Part shown: one piece after another, positions 31,759 to 43,047 of the stretch | Numbering within the stretch: the first letter of the stretch is position 1 | Layout: the number at the start of each line of letters is the position of its first letter | Assembly: GCF_020382885.2 (NCBI RefSeq) | Contig: NC_058512.1 | Location: 1,797,001-1,861,000 of the forward strand | Direction: 5' to 3' | DNA from: Scatophagus argus | Taxonomy: Eukaryota; Chordata; Actinopteri; Scatophagidae | Length of the DNA stretch: 64,000 bases | Notes under the pieces: generated by a model | The model's database searches: none | Told to the model about the DNA's origin: nothing | Seen by the model: only the letters and a program-made list of their open reading frames with translations | Translations under genes and position numbers: made by a program

Positions 31759-32018
31759 TTTAAAGGCACAGTTCACCCCCAAACTATGGATGAAAGGCCA
31801 GCTAACGTTACAGCTCAGTCGAGGAGATGCCATTGAAGTTTACACCCTGCTGTCGTTTCCTTCTGCGCAGTGAGACAGAGAGAAAATAGTTCCTCCGTGA
31901 AAGTGCTCACAGCAGGATCTGTGGATTATTTTGAGTAACTGATTCATGATTTATGGAAAGAGACACTGTTCAAATATAAATACATAGGTTTTGATTTCGG
32001 GGTGAAATGTCCCTTTAA
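31759..32018. mobile_element. MITE with terminal inverted repeats, about 260 bp
   Basis: The left end reads TTAAAGGCACAGTTCACCCC and the right end, on the minus strand, TTAAAGGGACATTTCACCCC: 18 of 20 positions match. The inside has no ORF. The host TTAA ends suggest a TTAA-targeting family (piggyBac-like), but this is inference. It is non-autonomous. Confidence 0.65.
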
Positions 32019-32944
32019 CCCCTGACAGGAAGCATGTACGCGTCGACTTGTGCTCATATGCATCATTTGTACGAGTCCTCCCACGTGGCTCCAGAGCTCT
32101 GGTGTCTCAGGTGTGGACACTCGTCAGGTTGTGTTCGGGACTCCGCGGAGAAGTTCGAAATGACAGAATCAGATTTTGGTTTTCTGAAACGGTGAAAGCA
32201 AAGTTAATGAAGCTGAGGTGTGGTTTACATTTGTTTAAAAAAATGCTAATTGTTGGTCGCTGCTTCTGCTTTTCCAGCTTGGCCCCACGCTGTGGTGTGT
32301 TTTAATAGTTAGTTTACTTTCATTTAAGGCTAAAAACCACAGATAATATTTATTGCAGTGGAGCCTCGTGTTCTCCAGCTCATCTGGAAGTCAAAGGGAT
32401 CTGGACGGTTCAGACAGGAAAGTAGTGAAACATTAAAAGGGAAATGCGGTGAAACGAGACGACCTGTCAGCGTTGATCACCGCCTCTCCCTGTGTTGTCC
32501 TCATTAAAATGGATATTTAAAAGACATAACGATGACCCGTGTCTACAGTAATAAAAACTCTGTCATGCCTGAGGTCTTGGTCTGTTACTTTGAGTTGTTT
32601 TCATCAGGCTTATCTCGCTTTCCAAAGCTCCTACAGAGTGAGAGAGGACGTTTATATAAACCAAACCTCATGGGTAAAATCCACGTAATGCCCCTTTAAA
32701 CTCTTTCAGTTCACCTTTAAAACTGAAGATGGGCGTGAAGCTGCTGACATTCCGGTGATATTCATTCTCTTTATTTACCATATATACCATTTAATGTTGC
32801 AGCTGCTGCTACAACATGCTTCACATGCTCGGGTGATTGGATTAAAGCTGAATTCATTTTGTCCCTCCGACCTCCCGTAGACGTCTTTAATTCATGCATT
32901 TGTCAAAGCAACTGTACATTTAGAAGAACTTGGCTTGTTTCAGC

Positions 32945-33126
32945 CTGCTGACTATCCAGAACCATATTTATTTTATTTTGTTTTACCTTATTCCATTTTA
33001 TTTTATAATCTACTATTATGTGTTACTCGCTCTTTTGTTATATGTATGCACCAATCACCAAGACAAATTCCTAGTAATGTGAAACCTCTTCACTTACATG
33101 GCAATAAAGACGATTCTGATTCTGAT
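32945..33126 (+). mobile_element. 5'-truncated L2-type LINE tail
   Basis: AT-rich stretch, then TGCACCAATCACCAAGACAA, ATTCCTAGTAATGTG, GGCAATAAAGACGATTCTG and a short ATTCTG array. This matches the 3' end usual for fish L2 elements. It differs from the copy at 5640, so it is a separate insertion. No coding part remains. Confidence 0.7.
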
Positions 33127-33735
33127 CACCCGGGTGCAAAAAACATAAGAACAAATGAGGCTCCCACTCGTGTTACTTGCATATTAACATCTTTATTTGT
33201 CGATGCCTAAACCCCAGCATTAAGATTTATTCAGCGCTACAACAGCAAAGGTCTATTATGTCCTAAAAATGGCCGACAGGTCGGTTTGCCCCTCAGGTTA
33301 TTATTGCATCAGTTCTTCATGAAGAAAGGAGTAAATCCACCACGATTAAGAAAGGCTCACTTCACACGTGACACAATGCTACTGTTAGAGGTGGCATCAT
33401 GTGTTACACACAGCGGGTTTCCTGACACGTTTGTATGACTGGGCTCTGACCAGACTTCTTCTCAAATCAAATTAAAAACAGATGGATCAGACTGATTATT
33501 GTGGAAACCGGACTCGCTCTCCTACTGTGGTTTACACTTTAATGTCCTGTACAACATGAAAGAGGCGGAGAGGATGGACTACGTTTGGTTCATCAGCCTG
33601 TGGGCCTCCATAGCCTGACCTGCTACAAATCACTAAAACATTAAATTCAGTTCAACATTTTGGAAAATACGTTTTTTCATTTTCTTGCAGAAAGTTAGAT
33701 CTGCTGCTTTCAGTTTGAAGCTACAACCAGGAGGT

Positions 33736-33840
33736 AAGTAGCTTAGCTTAGGTTAGCTTAGCATAGAGACTGGGGGGATAAGATGCTAATTACTGAGCTT
33801 CAGAGGTGCTGGCGCTAAGCTAACTACCGTCTTGCTGTAG
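33736..33840. repeat. Percomorph dispersed repeat fragment (TTAGCTTAGC family)
   Basis: AGCTTAGCTTAGGTTAGCTTAG followed by CATAGAGACTGGGGGGAT; a diverged copy. A further piece lies at about 34585-34650 (TTAGCTTAGCTTAGCATCAC). Confidence 0.45.
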
Positions 33841-36002
33841 CTTAACATTAAACAGAAAGATATGAGAGTGGTGTCAATCTTCTCATCTACCTCTTGGGAA
33901 GAAAGCAGACATCAAACATTTTCTTTACAACAAAGCCAGTGTGATTTCCAAAATTATGATACCAATAAAGAAAAAAAAAGATCTATAATAACTGAGATGA
34001 CATCGGCTGCAGTACAAACAGCAGCTGTAGGAAGAGAGTGCTGTACAACAAAATAAAAGTACGTGATCATGTGACATCTTTGTTTAAAATTGTTATTTCA
34101 TTGGGAGACAAAAGATTAATGCCTGTGTGCTATTTAGTTAAGAGGAATGTAATAAAGTGTCTCTTAGTGATTTGCTAGATGAGGATAAATAAAACACAAA
34201 TCAAGATAAATAAGAAACGTGTGGTCGGAGGACTCTTTAAATGTGACCTTCATGCTCCATTTAACGGCGAGTACACGGCGAGGTCACCTAAACTAAACAC
34301 CCTCACTTTCACGTGGAACGCCTGGCTGTCTGTGAGCGTTTAGAAAACCTGCAGAGGCTGTAAGAGTTCACCAAACTCACTTCCTGTCCAGACACTGGAC
34401 ATGTTGGACAGGCTGGTTTCTTGTGTGAAACAAAGCGTGACACGTGACGTGAAAGACATGCAGTTCTTTTTCTTTTTCCTTGGCTTCTTTGACATTTTGG
34501 GAAATACTTTAAATCGCTTTCTTGCTTTTCGATGATAACGTCTCTCATTTCTGTCAGTCAGATGTCAAGCTGCAGACATCAGGCTATTAGCTTAGCTTAG
34601 CATCACGATTGGGAACAAGAGGAAGCAGTTAGCCTGGCTTAATCTGCCTTCCAGTCTGTTCAATTTTATTTGGTTTGTATTTTGGGCAGCTTGTGATCAC
34701 TTTCAGTGTTAAAAGCTTATAATAAAAAAGCCATCACATAAAGTTTAGTAAACTGATCAGCATTTTCAGTTCATTAAACCCAAACTGGCATAAATGTTCC
34801 AGTTTGGTCAGACAGAAGACGTTTTACTCGTTTATTTTTCAGTCACTGGTTTTGAGTTTCCTCAAACTGTTTGGATTTTTCCCCCTCATCATTCAGCCAC
34901 AGAACGTGACGCTCCTTCCCGCCATGACAGGCCAAACACGACGATGGCCACCAGTGATAAGCGTGCGATACGAGAGTCACATCGTCGGACTCTTTGCAAG
35001 AAGGTGAAAACTTCCCAAAATGTCAAACTAGTCCTTTAAATCACGCTTGGATTTGCAACAGCGAGCCAATAAATATATTTACACAGTGCAGCAATATTAG
35101 ACATGAGTGTCATGAGTGGAAGATTTTCTATTAAAGTGAAACAGAAGGAAGCTCTGACAGCTGAGAACTGAGATGTTTACCCGCCAGCTTTCATACACGT
35201 TTCTGTTTTAATGACCGTGACAGAACGTACTGCGGGTATCAGCTTGTGTATTAATGCAACATGTACATGATAATTCAAATGCATTTTAAACATTAAAAAA
35301 ATACAATATAGTCTAAAAGAATGTGTGAAAGAAGGAGGAAAACTATTCATTTAATCGGTTTCTGTAGCTTGTCTGTGTGTTCAACATTATTTTACACTTC
35401 AAAAAAGTAAAATATTTTATAATCAGGAGCCAAAATCGCCAGCTGAAGCTCGAGTTTGGTAAACTGTTACACCTCCACATAACACGGGGAGACTGTGAGA
35501 GTTTCGATGGCTGAAATCAAATTCCACTCAGAACTGAATATATATATATATATATATTTTTTTTTTTCTTTAAAAAAAGGGTTTGCAAGTTTGCATCTCA
35601 TAGTTGTTGCTGATCCAAAAGGGCTCTGGGGCCATAAATACAAGTATTGCTAACGACTAATTAAGAAAAAGCAGTATAAAAATGCAGAGCATTAACTACC
35701 ACCTGCATGCTGTAAAGCATCTATAGGTGGTACAAAATGTACAAAATAAATGTGCTGCAAAACAACCAGAACGTCTCATAAACACATAAATAAAAAGTAC
35801 CGACGTCCATCTGACGAGGCAGGTGGACCTCAACTGAAATGTGATAAGTACCCCACAAACCCCCCTCTGAACCCATAACCACCGCCCCGACTTCCTCTAT
35901 ACTGAACAAAAAGGGGACACATTCTGTCTCTAAGGCATTTTGTACACTAGCTAATGAGAAACACAAGCGTTACTGAACGTTTCCCTGCTCTTTCAGGAGG
36001 AA

Positions 36003-39000
36003 TCAGTATTTGAGCCACGGGTGAGCCGCGATGGAGGCCTTACTGCGGTCCCCGTAGTCGTAGAGCAGCTCCTCGCCCTCGTCGATGTCCCGAGAGGCGA
36101 CGAGGATGAGGTGAGGGACGCCGTTGATGTCATGGAGTTTGGTTTGGCAGTTTCCGTTCTTACTGTGGTTTATCAGCCTCCCCATTCGACCAGTCTCTTT
36201 TGTGGCGTCCACACTGTTGAAACGAAACAAAACGCGACGTTCACACTTCTATTAATTAATTAATTCAAAGGACATCAAATTGTCTTCTCTACAAGAGCTC
36301 AAACTTTAAAGTAAAAGACGTATTTTCTAATCAAAGTCCATTTATGGTATTGAACCTCATCCATGAAGGCGGGACTGCAGACTGTGACCACTTTGGAGAC
36401 GGTCACTCGCAGCTTCTCCACGCTGGCACTACATTTACATGTTGTGATAATGTATGAAAAGTAGAAATGAACTGGTTTGTCATACCAGTATGTTTTGCAG
36501 AGGTACTGGAAGTAGTACATGTAGCAGCCAGTGGCAGGGTTTTGAGCGTATTCAGCCTCCCTCTTTTTGGCGTCGGTGATCTGCAGCAGGTCTCCGTGAT
36601 ACTCCACCACGTACTCGCCTTTCTGGAAGCACCGAGTGGCAAACACGGCTCTGCCCTTTCCTTCAATGTGTTGCACCTACAAAAAGGTTTGAGGGGTTTT
36701 CCATCAAGACACACAGCTGGAAAAACTTTACATGAATGTTGTTACTGAGCAGATACTTCATACAGACAGAGACAATTCCTCTCTGATGGCAGCTGCAGTC
36801 GCACCAATGAAACCTGCGTTACTGAACTGAGGTTCCTGAACACATCAGCCACAGGTGCAACACACCTGGCATCCAAAGCTGCAGAGTTGTTCAAATATTA
36901 GAGAGAGAAGCAGAAAACTGAGTGTACCTCCATTCCTTCCTCTATTCCCTTTGTGATGAGATCATCTATGTGCTTCTTTTCTTCACACTGGCAACAAAAG
37001 GAACACGAGGTGGTATTACACACTCAAACACACATTCAGAACACCCACACTGGAAATAAAACCATGAGTTTCACACAGGCGGGATCAGAGGACCGCAATG
37101 GCACAAATATCAGACGACCTGGACTGAGATGTGATCCCCACCAACTCAGAAAAATCTGTTTGGAGATTAATTCTTCATCAGGCGAGAAATCACAAATTCT
37201 CAATGATCTCATCTCACATGCACTCACTTCAACCAATATGGTAACACTGATAATATAATGTAGACCATATAGACAAAAGTATTGGGACAGCTGCCCATCA
37301 CACCAACAGGGACTTTAATGATGTCTCATTCTAAAAACACAGACAGCTTTGCAGCTCTAACAGCTTCCACTCTTCTGTGAAGGCTTTCCACAACATGTTG
37401 GAGTGTTTCTGTGGGAATTTGTGCCCATTCATGCAGTAGAGCATTTGTGAGGTCACACACTGATGTTGGACCAAAAGGCCTGGCTCACAATCTCCGTTCC
37501 AGTTCATCCCAAAGGTGTTGGATGGGGTTGAGGTCAGGGCTCTGTGTGGGCCAGTCAAGTTCTTCCACACCAAACTCATCCAACCATGTCTTTATGGAGC
37601 TTTGCTTTGTGCACTGGGGCACAGTCATGCTGGAATAGAAAAGGGCCTTCAACAAACTGTTGCCACCAAGTTGGAAGCATAGCATTGTCCAAAATGTCTT
37701 GGTATGCTGAAGCATTAAGATTTCCGAGTCCAAAACCTGAAAAATGGCTCAATCCCAATACTTTTGTCTGTATAGTGTATACAATATCTGATTTAATATA
37801 ACATAGTTAATTTCATCTTACCTTAAGCTCTGTTTTGCTTTTTCTCGAGCTCCGTCTTATTGGATAGTAGTCAGTAACTTTTCTGTTTTGGGAGTTTTTC
37901 CCTCCTGCACTGTGGTGGACAAAAAGAGAACACAACAACTTTTATTTCAACTACATGAACAACAATGACACCATCGTGTTAGTTGACGCCACTGGTGGTT
38001 GCATCAGTAATGAGGACGTACATCCTTAGTGTGGATTTCTTTCCTTTGACCTTGAGGAGGACTCCTCTCCGCGGTTTGCTGTGGAGGGCGCTGCTGTTGT
38101 TGGCGTGGAGGGGAGTGTGAGATAAGCTGCTGCTGAGGGGCAGGGGGAGGTCGGCGGAGGAGCGAAGGCAGGACTGAGTGCAGTAGAGCTGCGGAGGCGA
38201 CGGCTGTTCATCTGACCAGCAGGGTGAACACTGGCTGTAGCTGCTCTCCATCTCTGAGAGTGCAGCCTTTGAGTCTTTTGGTGTGGGGCTGATGGCGTTT
38301 GTTCTCCTGCCTGAGAGGAACGAGAGGATGAAACAACAGCTCATCATCATGCTGCAGTTCCTGTTTCCTCTTGCTGCGTCCCTTTGCACAAGCTACCGAC
38401 AAATGAAAATAAATTGCTGTCTGTTTGTTCTGCTGTGGAGGGTTTAGTCGGTAAAAAGACTCCCCTGAGCTGCAGATCAGCGTGTGCTTACCTTCTCCCT
38501 GCCTCTGGGCGTCATTGTGCTGGCAGCACATCGGAGAGCGCCTTCCCTCCTGAGTCACCTTGATCGTATTTTCATCATGAACTGGTGATAGGGACCTGGT
38601 GCAGCTTAAGACGGTGACTGAATGGCTACTGCATACGATCTCCTGTGGACACGGAGAGAAAATATGTTGGGTTTCAGCTTCACGCAAAACAAAGTGAACA
38701 CACAAGAACACATAAACATACAAAAAAATAAATTAAATTAATTAAGAGAGCGCAAACGTAAACCCAGTGAAAATCCTTTTTCTTTTCACTTTAAAGTATG
38801 ACTGAGGTGATTAGTCTGGTGTATTATAATTATTAATCTGAACTGAATCTCATAAACTGATCCCCCCCTCTGAAGTGTAGTGGTAGGAGTACTTCAAACT
38901 GATCCGTGTGCAGTACTTGACGGTGTGGGTGGGGCACCATGCTGCTCCACACCCGCCCATCAGCCCCTTTAAATCAGACTCAAAGGCACAACCAGGCCTG

Positions 39001-39376
39001 TTGGCTCGTCAAATCCATTAAAGCTGAAGTGTGCTTCAACACATGCTGTTGAACGGAAAACAGACGAATCCGTGCGTCTCTGGGTCTCGTCCGATGTCAC
39101 AAACACCGATGTGCCCCCAGCTAGCGGCCACATGTAACCAGCTTACGTTAGCAAAGCGCTCCTCAACAAAAAGCCTCTCGTCTGGAGCTACAGTAACTGC
39201 AACAACTTACAGTAAAAATCACCGGGGATCGGTAATATTCACTGTGAGATTACGCACGAATACGTTAGCCTCATTTCATTCTCAAAGGAGGAATAAATCC
39301 ACTTTAGACTGCTTTCATCTAAGGTATTTAACCCGTGTTTAATGATGCCCTAAACAAGCAAACTTACCCCGTTCAT
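36003..39376 (-). CDS. kmt5a: Histone H4-K20 monomethyltransferase KMT5A (SETD8/PR-Set7)
   Basis: Nuclear SET-domain enzyme that monomethylates H4 Lys20 for chromatin compaction and S/G2 control. Coding exons on the minus strand are 39376-39368, 38642-38492, 38310-38022, 37909-37822, 36987-36928, 36676-36486 and 36213-36003. They sum to 999 nt (332 aa). The SET domain is about residues 205-332: IEGKGRAVFATRCF, EYVVEYHGDLLQITDAKKRE, ATGCYMYYFQYLCKTYC, GRLINHSKNGNCQTKLHD (cofactor-binding NHS), EELLYDYGDRS, and the C-terminus AHPWLKY. The linker QNRKVTDYYPIRRSSRKSK matches human NRKLTDFYPVRRSSRKSK. Exons 1-3 are divergent. The 9-nt first coding exon (MNG) and the exon 3 donor (AT|GTACGT) were chosen because they alone keep phase and yield KVKGKKSTLRIAGGKNSQ, like human IKGKQAPRKKAQGKTQQ. 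A Tc1-type remnant lies in the intron between 36988 and 37821. Confidence 0.93.
37267..37773 (-). mobile_element. Internally deleted Tc1/mariner-type DNA transposon
   Basis: Both ends carry a 21-bp inverted repeat, differing at one base (core AGACAAAAGTATTGGGA at 37271-37287 and its complement at 37753-37769). Between them, on the minus strand, lies only the C-terminal third of a Tc1-type transposase: QHDCAPVHKAK with the second catalytic Asp, then TQSPDLNPIQHLWDELERRL. The catalytic Glu of NPIEHLW is Gln here, and a frameshift separates the two stretches near 37590. The N-terminal part is missing, so the copy is about 510 bp against about 1.6 kb for a full element. It is dead and non-autonomous, in a kmt5a intron. 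Confidence 0.85.
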
Positions 39377-41068
39377 GTCCGACTTGTTTTCTGTCGTGGC
39401 TACTCGCTCGGCTCTAGCTTCTCGTTTCGAGGCAAAAAAATAAAAATAAATTAATTTTTGGTCAGCTAGAGATCAGCCTTGCCCTGCCCGTACAGCAGTG
39501 TCCTCCCTGCAAGCTGGCCCCCTTCCACGGTGACTGTGGGCCCTTCTGTTGTTTCTAAACTGCCAGCAGCTCAGCCCATGAAGCCTCCACAGCTCCTGTC
39601 CGCCATTTTTCTTCATGTAAATGGACAGGGGCAGAGGCGAAGCAATGTCGCCCTCTGCAGGCCGGCAGCGGCTGTGCAGAGCCCACACAGGGAGGGAAGG
39701 AAAGAGTCAGAAACTCAGTACTTAATACCACAGTTTAAAAATACTCTGCTACAAGTCCTGCATTAAAATGTTATTCAAAGGAAAGAATGTAAGTCCAGTC
39801 AGGAAATGTACTTAAAGGGTTCATTGTGATCGTTCTGCTATTAAATATAATATCATTACATTATTATGGCCATTAATGTAAAAGCAGAGTTTTACTGTTG
39901 TTGGCTGAGATTGAGCTTCTTTTGAACTATTTTGCACAGATGATTATTATATTATTTTCTCCATTAACTGACTGATTGTTTGGTTTATAAAAATTCTTAA
40001 AATAGTTCAAAACAGCCCAGGATGGCGCTCTTGTGGTGTTTGTTTTGTCCAAACTGACTTGTGAAGCTGAAACTGTGAAATGTTTTTGAATGAGAAATGA
40101 AAAAACAATGATAATTAACAAAACACAAAGCATTTAAGTGTTCTTTCAGTGTTCAATCGTGTGACTTTAGATGTACTTGAATATTTTCATATGCTTTGGG
40201 TACAAAAATCTTCATCTATAAAGTAACAAAAAACTAAAGCTGTTGAATAATCGCTGTTTAAATTACCACATTTCTCTCTGAAATGTAGTGGAGAAGAAGT
40301 AGAAGTAGAATGAGAAAAAAGACTCACGTATCTTAAATTTGTACTTAAGGGTTAGGGGGTTAGTACATCCTACCACTGTTCATTTACCACATAATGTACT
40401 GAAATAACCACATGTATTATATTCAGCTGTCACAAATATATTTTATTAATCATGTCCTTGCAGAGTTCAACTCAGTTCATCATGCGACCTGTGTCGACGA
40501 AACTGTTAAATATCCACTTACCCACATAAATTACATGTTTTATAGTTTAAATGTAATTTCTTTTTACTGTAATAATAATAATAAAGTACATCTATCTATC
40601 TAAATACACAATGTGAAATAAAATGTAAAAAAAAAATGTCTTATGTCCCAGTTTAATACCTTTAAAGCAGACCTGATTATCAAAGTGCACCAAAACTTGT
40701 TGTGTCATTGTCCTAACAGGACTGTACACTCAGAGAACAGTTGTGTGAAAGAAGAAGAAAGGCAGAAGCAGAAGAAGAAAAAGGAAGAGAACAGCGAAGA
40801 AGAACTTTTCTCATCGTCACTTCCTACCAAGACTTCGCGGGGTCACGTGATGTCGTATTAGCTCGCCGAATCTGCTATGTTTGTGGTTTGTGCTAACGTT
40901 TTAGAAATGCTAAATTTCTCGCTTTTGTTGGTTTATTGTCGTCGAGGGAGGCCCTGCAACTGTTCGAAGACCCGTTTTTATCGAGGCTGGGCGAGCAGTT
41001 TGACTGCTAAAACGCCTGCTGTCGGCCTGCACGTCACGTGACCAGCATGCGGCTGAGCGTTTGATAAA
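39377..41068. promoter_or_regulatory. Divergent kmt5a / sbno1 interval
   Basis: The kmt5a promoter side has a minus-strand YY1-like AAAATGGCG (39601-39609), about 225 bp upstream of its ATG. The middle holds a piece of the GTACTTGTACT repeat family (about 39715-39840) and a possible LINE tail (about 40412-40605). The sbno1 side (40840-41160) is CpG-rich. Confidence 0.5.
40412..40605 (+). mobile_element. Possible short LINE 3' tail ending AATAAAGTACATCTATC
   Basis: AT-rich stretch that ends in AATAATAATAATAAAGTACA and then a CTAT repeat, as seen at the 3' ends of Rex-type LINEs in fish. There is no coding part. The family call is weak. Confidence 0.3.
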
Positions 41069-41162
41069 AAGATGGCGTGAGCGCGACGGAGCGAAGAGGA
41101 CAACAAACCCCGAACTACTGAGCGCCGCTGATTGCGAACCGGAGCGGCCGTTGAACTGTCAA
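41069..41162 (+). promoter_or_regulatory. sbno1: sbno1 promoter/5' non-coding exon with YY1 site
   Basis: AAGATGGCG (41069-41077) is a YY1 motif in the orientation and place typical of start-proximal sites. It is followed by a GC-rich stretch and a donor CAA|GTAAGT at 41163. This is taken as the 5' UTR exon that splices to 43048; intron 1 (41163-43047) shows no other feature. Confidence 0.55.
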
Positions 41163-43047
41163 GTAAGTTGATATCTCCGTGAGAAATGTTTGTTTAACAC
41201 CAATACCTCTGCCATTAAAGACGCAAGCTTGTGGTGATAGTTAATACTGAATTGTTAAATTGTTTGTTTTTCTATTTGAGGCTTGGGCAGTGGTAACGCT
41301 AGCTTGTCTTCGTTTAACGCTCCTTGTTGCTAATGTTAGCTAGCGACAGCAGTGACAGTGCTTGAGAGCCCCGTCCACAACATCACAACATTGCGAAAGG
41401 CGAGGTAGTTAAGCCAGTTGCCGTCCCCAGCAGCTGTGGATAGGGTTGGGAAGGACAAACTGTGACGCTTAGTTTGAGATGGTGTTTTGTAAACTCGGCG
41501 TTAATGCTGTTAGACTCGCTAACGTCATTTGTCAGGAACTCGCCATCAAGATTAACCAGCACAAGCGTAACAAGCTAGCTTAAAACTCGTTGCGTTTTAA
41601 TATTAAGAACATGAATTAACGTTTAATTCGTTGAGAGATAAAGTTAGAGCAATACAAGCAAACGCCGGGTCATAAATGCATGTCAGTGTGTGCGATGTAA
41701 CGGCAATCACTTCAGAAGCAAAACCAACTGACATTTGTGAGAACAAGCAAGTCTCCGTGGTTACCGTTACTAACATTTCACGGCTGCGAGATTTCTTTTC
41801 TGAATTTTGTTTCCGCACTATTCTTTGCATTAGCTACTGACGTTCGTTAGTTTGTAGACGTGTAACTTAACTGTCGTGTCGCTGATTTGAATGTGAAAGT
41901 GTCTTTGAGCGCAGTGCGTTAGCTTTCTGTTAGGAGGCTAGCTAGCATGCTAAGCTGTGTCACCGCTGTGTTACAAGGCCACTTTAGCTAGCTGGAATGA
42001 CAGCGTGCCGCGGCTTAGCTGGTGCAAATTAACGTCAACTATGTCGAATACTGAGGTGTACCAGCGCACAAAATGTCTGTTTCTGTCATACGTTATAGTT
42101 GCTGTTTGTATAAATAATAATTAACCAACCGGGCTAACGAACAGATGCGGGAAGCTACGTTGAGTCAGAGACTCCAGGAAGTTGACCGTACCAAAGGAGG
42201 GCATTGAAAACACGTGTTTTGTTTTGGGTCACTTTGGCATAAGACTCGGACGCGACCCGGTGTGTGGGCTTTTCTGTGAGAAATGGCCAACTCTCATTCT
42301 TTTATCGTTCGTCTTGTTCTGTGCTGAGTTATCTCGTGTCCGTGTTACATTGTATTTAGTGCTTTATTTTAGCTCTTTACGGCGTCTGCTGTTCGAGGAA
42401 CTGCGGCGAGGTGAACATTTTTAAAAACATTTCGCCCGCATGAGATTGAAATAACTTGTGTGTGTGTGTCAAAGTTGAACAACAAAAGTTTGATATTTTT
42501 ATACCGGATGTAAAAATGTTTTGCTATTCTTTTTCAAGTTTACATCGTATCCCGTGTTTGATACCACACGTGTGCTACTATACATGAGGGTTGTATGCGT
42601 GATTTTATTTATTTTTTTAGTTCATGCATTTTTTTGATAGTTGCATTATTGTGTCAGTTCTTCTATGCAAGCATGCACTCACACTTTGCATTTCATGGCT
42701 ACTGTAAGTAGCGTTTAAAGTGTTAGAATTTATCGATGTGCTTGTTAGCTACATCCGGTTGATCCGGTGAGATAAATGTTGTAGGCAAAATTTGGCTTCA
42801 TTTAGGAGCAAATAGGCAGCGTTATAGCACTGAAATGATTGTGAAAAGTTTAGAGATTGTAAGCTTTTCTCTTCATGTGTGAATGCACATTTAAATTTGG
42901 ATTTGAATCGTGTGTGGCAAGTGAATCAAAGTTGATGCTGATTTATTTTCTATTATCGTTTTTTTCATTGTTTTTATGTGTGAAAAGATATTGTCAGTAT
43001 TGTACTTGAAAGGTGTTAACTGAAGGTTGCATGTGTTTGTTTTGCAG

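Larger units (their letters stand above)
30269..36002. other. rilpl1 and kmt5a convergent 3' region
   Basis: rilpl1 (plus) and kmt5a (minus) converge here. The 5.7 kb holds no convincing exon. It contains a short inverted repeat (30779-30899), a MITE (31759-32018), an L2 LINE tail (about 32945-33126), two pieces of the TTAGCTTAGC repeat (about 33736-33840 and 34585-34650) and a (TA)n run (35538-35560). AATAAA at 32550-32555 is a possible rilpl1 poly(A) signal. The kmt5a poly(A) site was not fixed; minus-strand ATTAAA hexamers occur near 35205 and 35350. rilpl2 and snrnp35, which lie between these genes in human, are not present. Confidence 0.5.

Noticed and set aside
38208-38723. 171-codon minus-strand ORF spanning kmt5a exon 2, an intron and part of exon 3
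   Set aside because: It reads through a good GTAAGC donor and continues in the wrong frame of exon 3; the spliced frame matches KMT5A.
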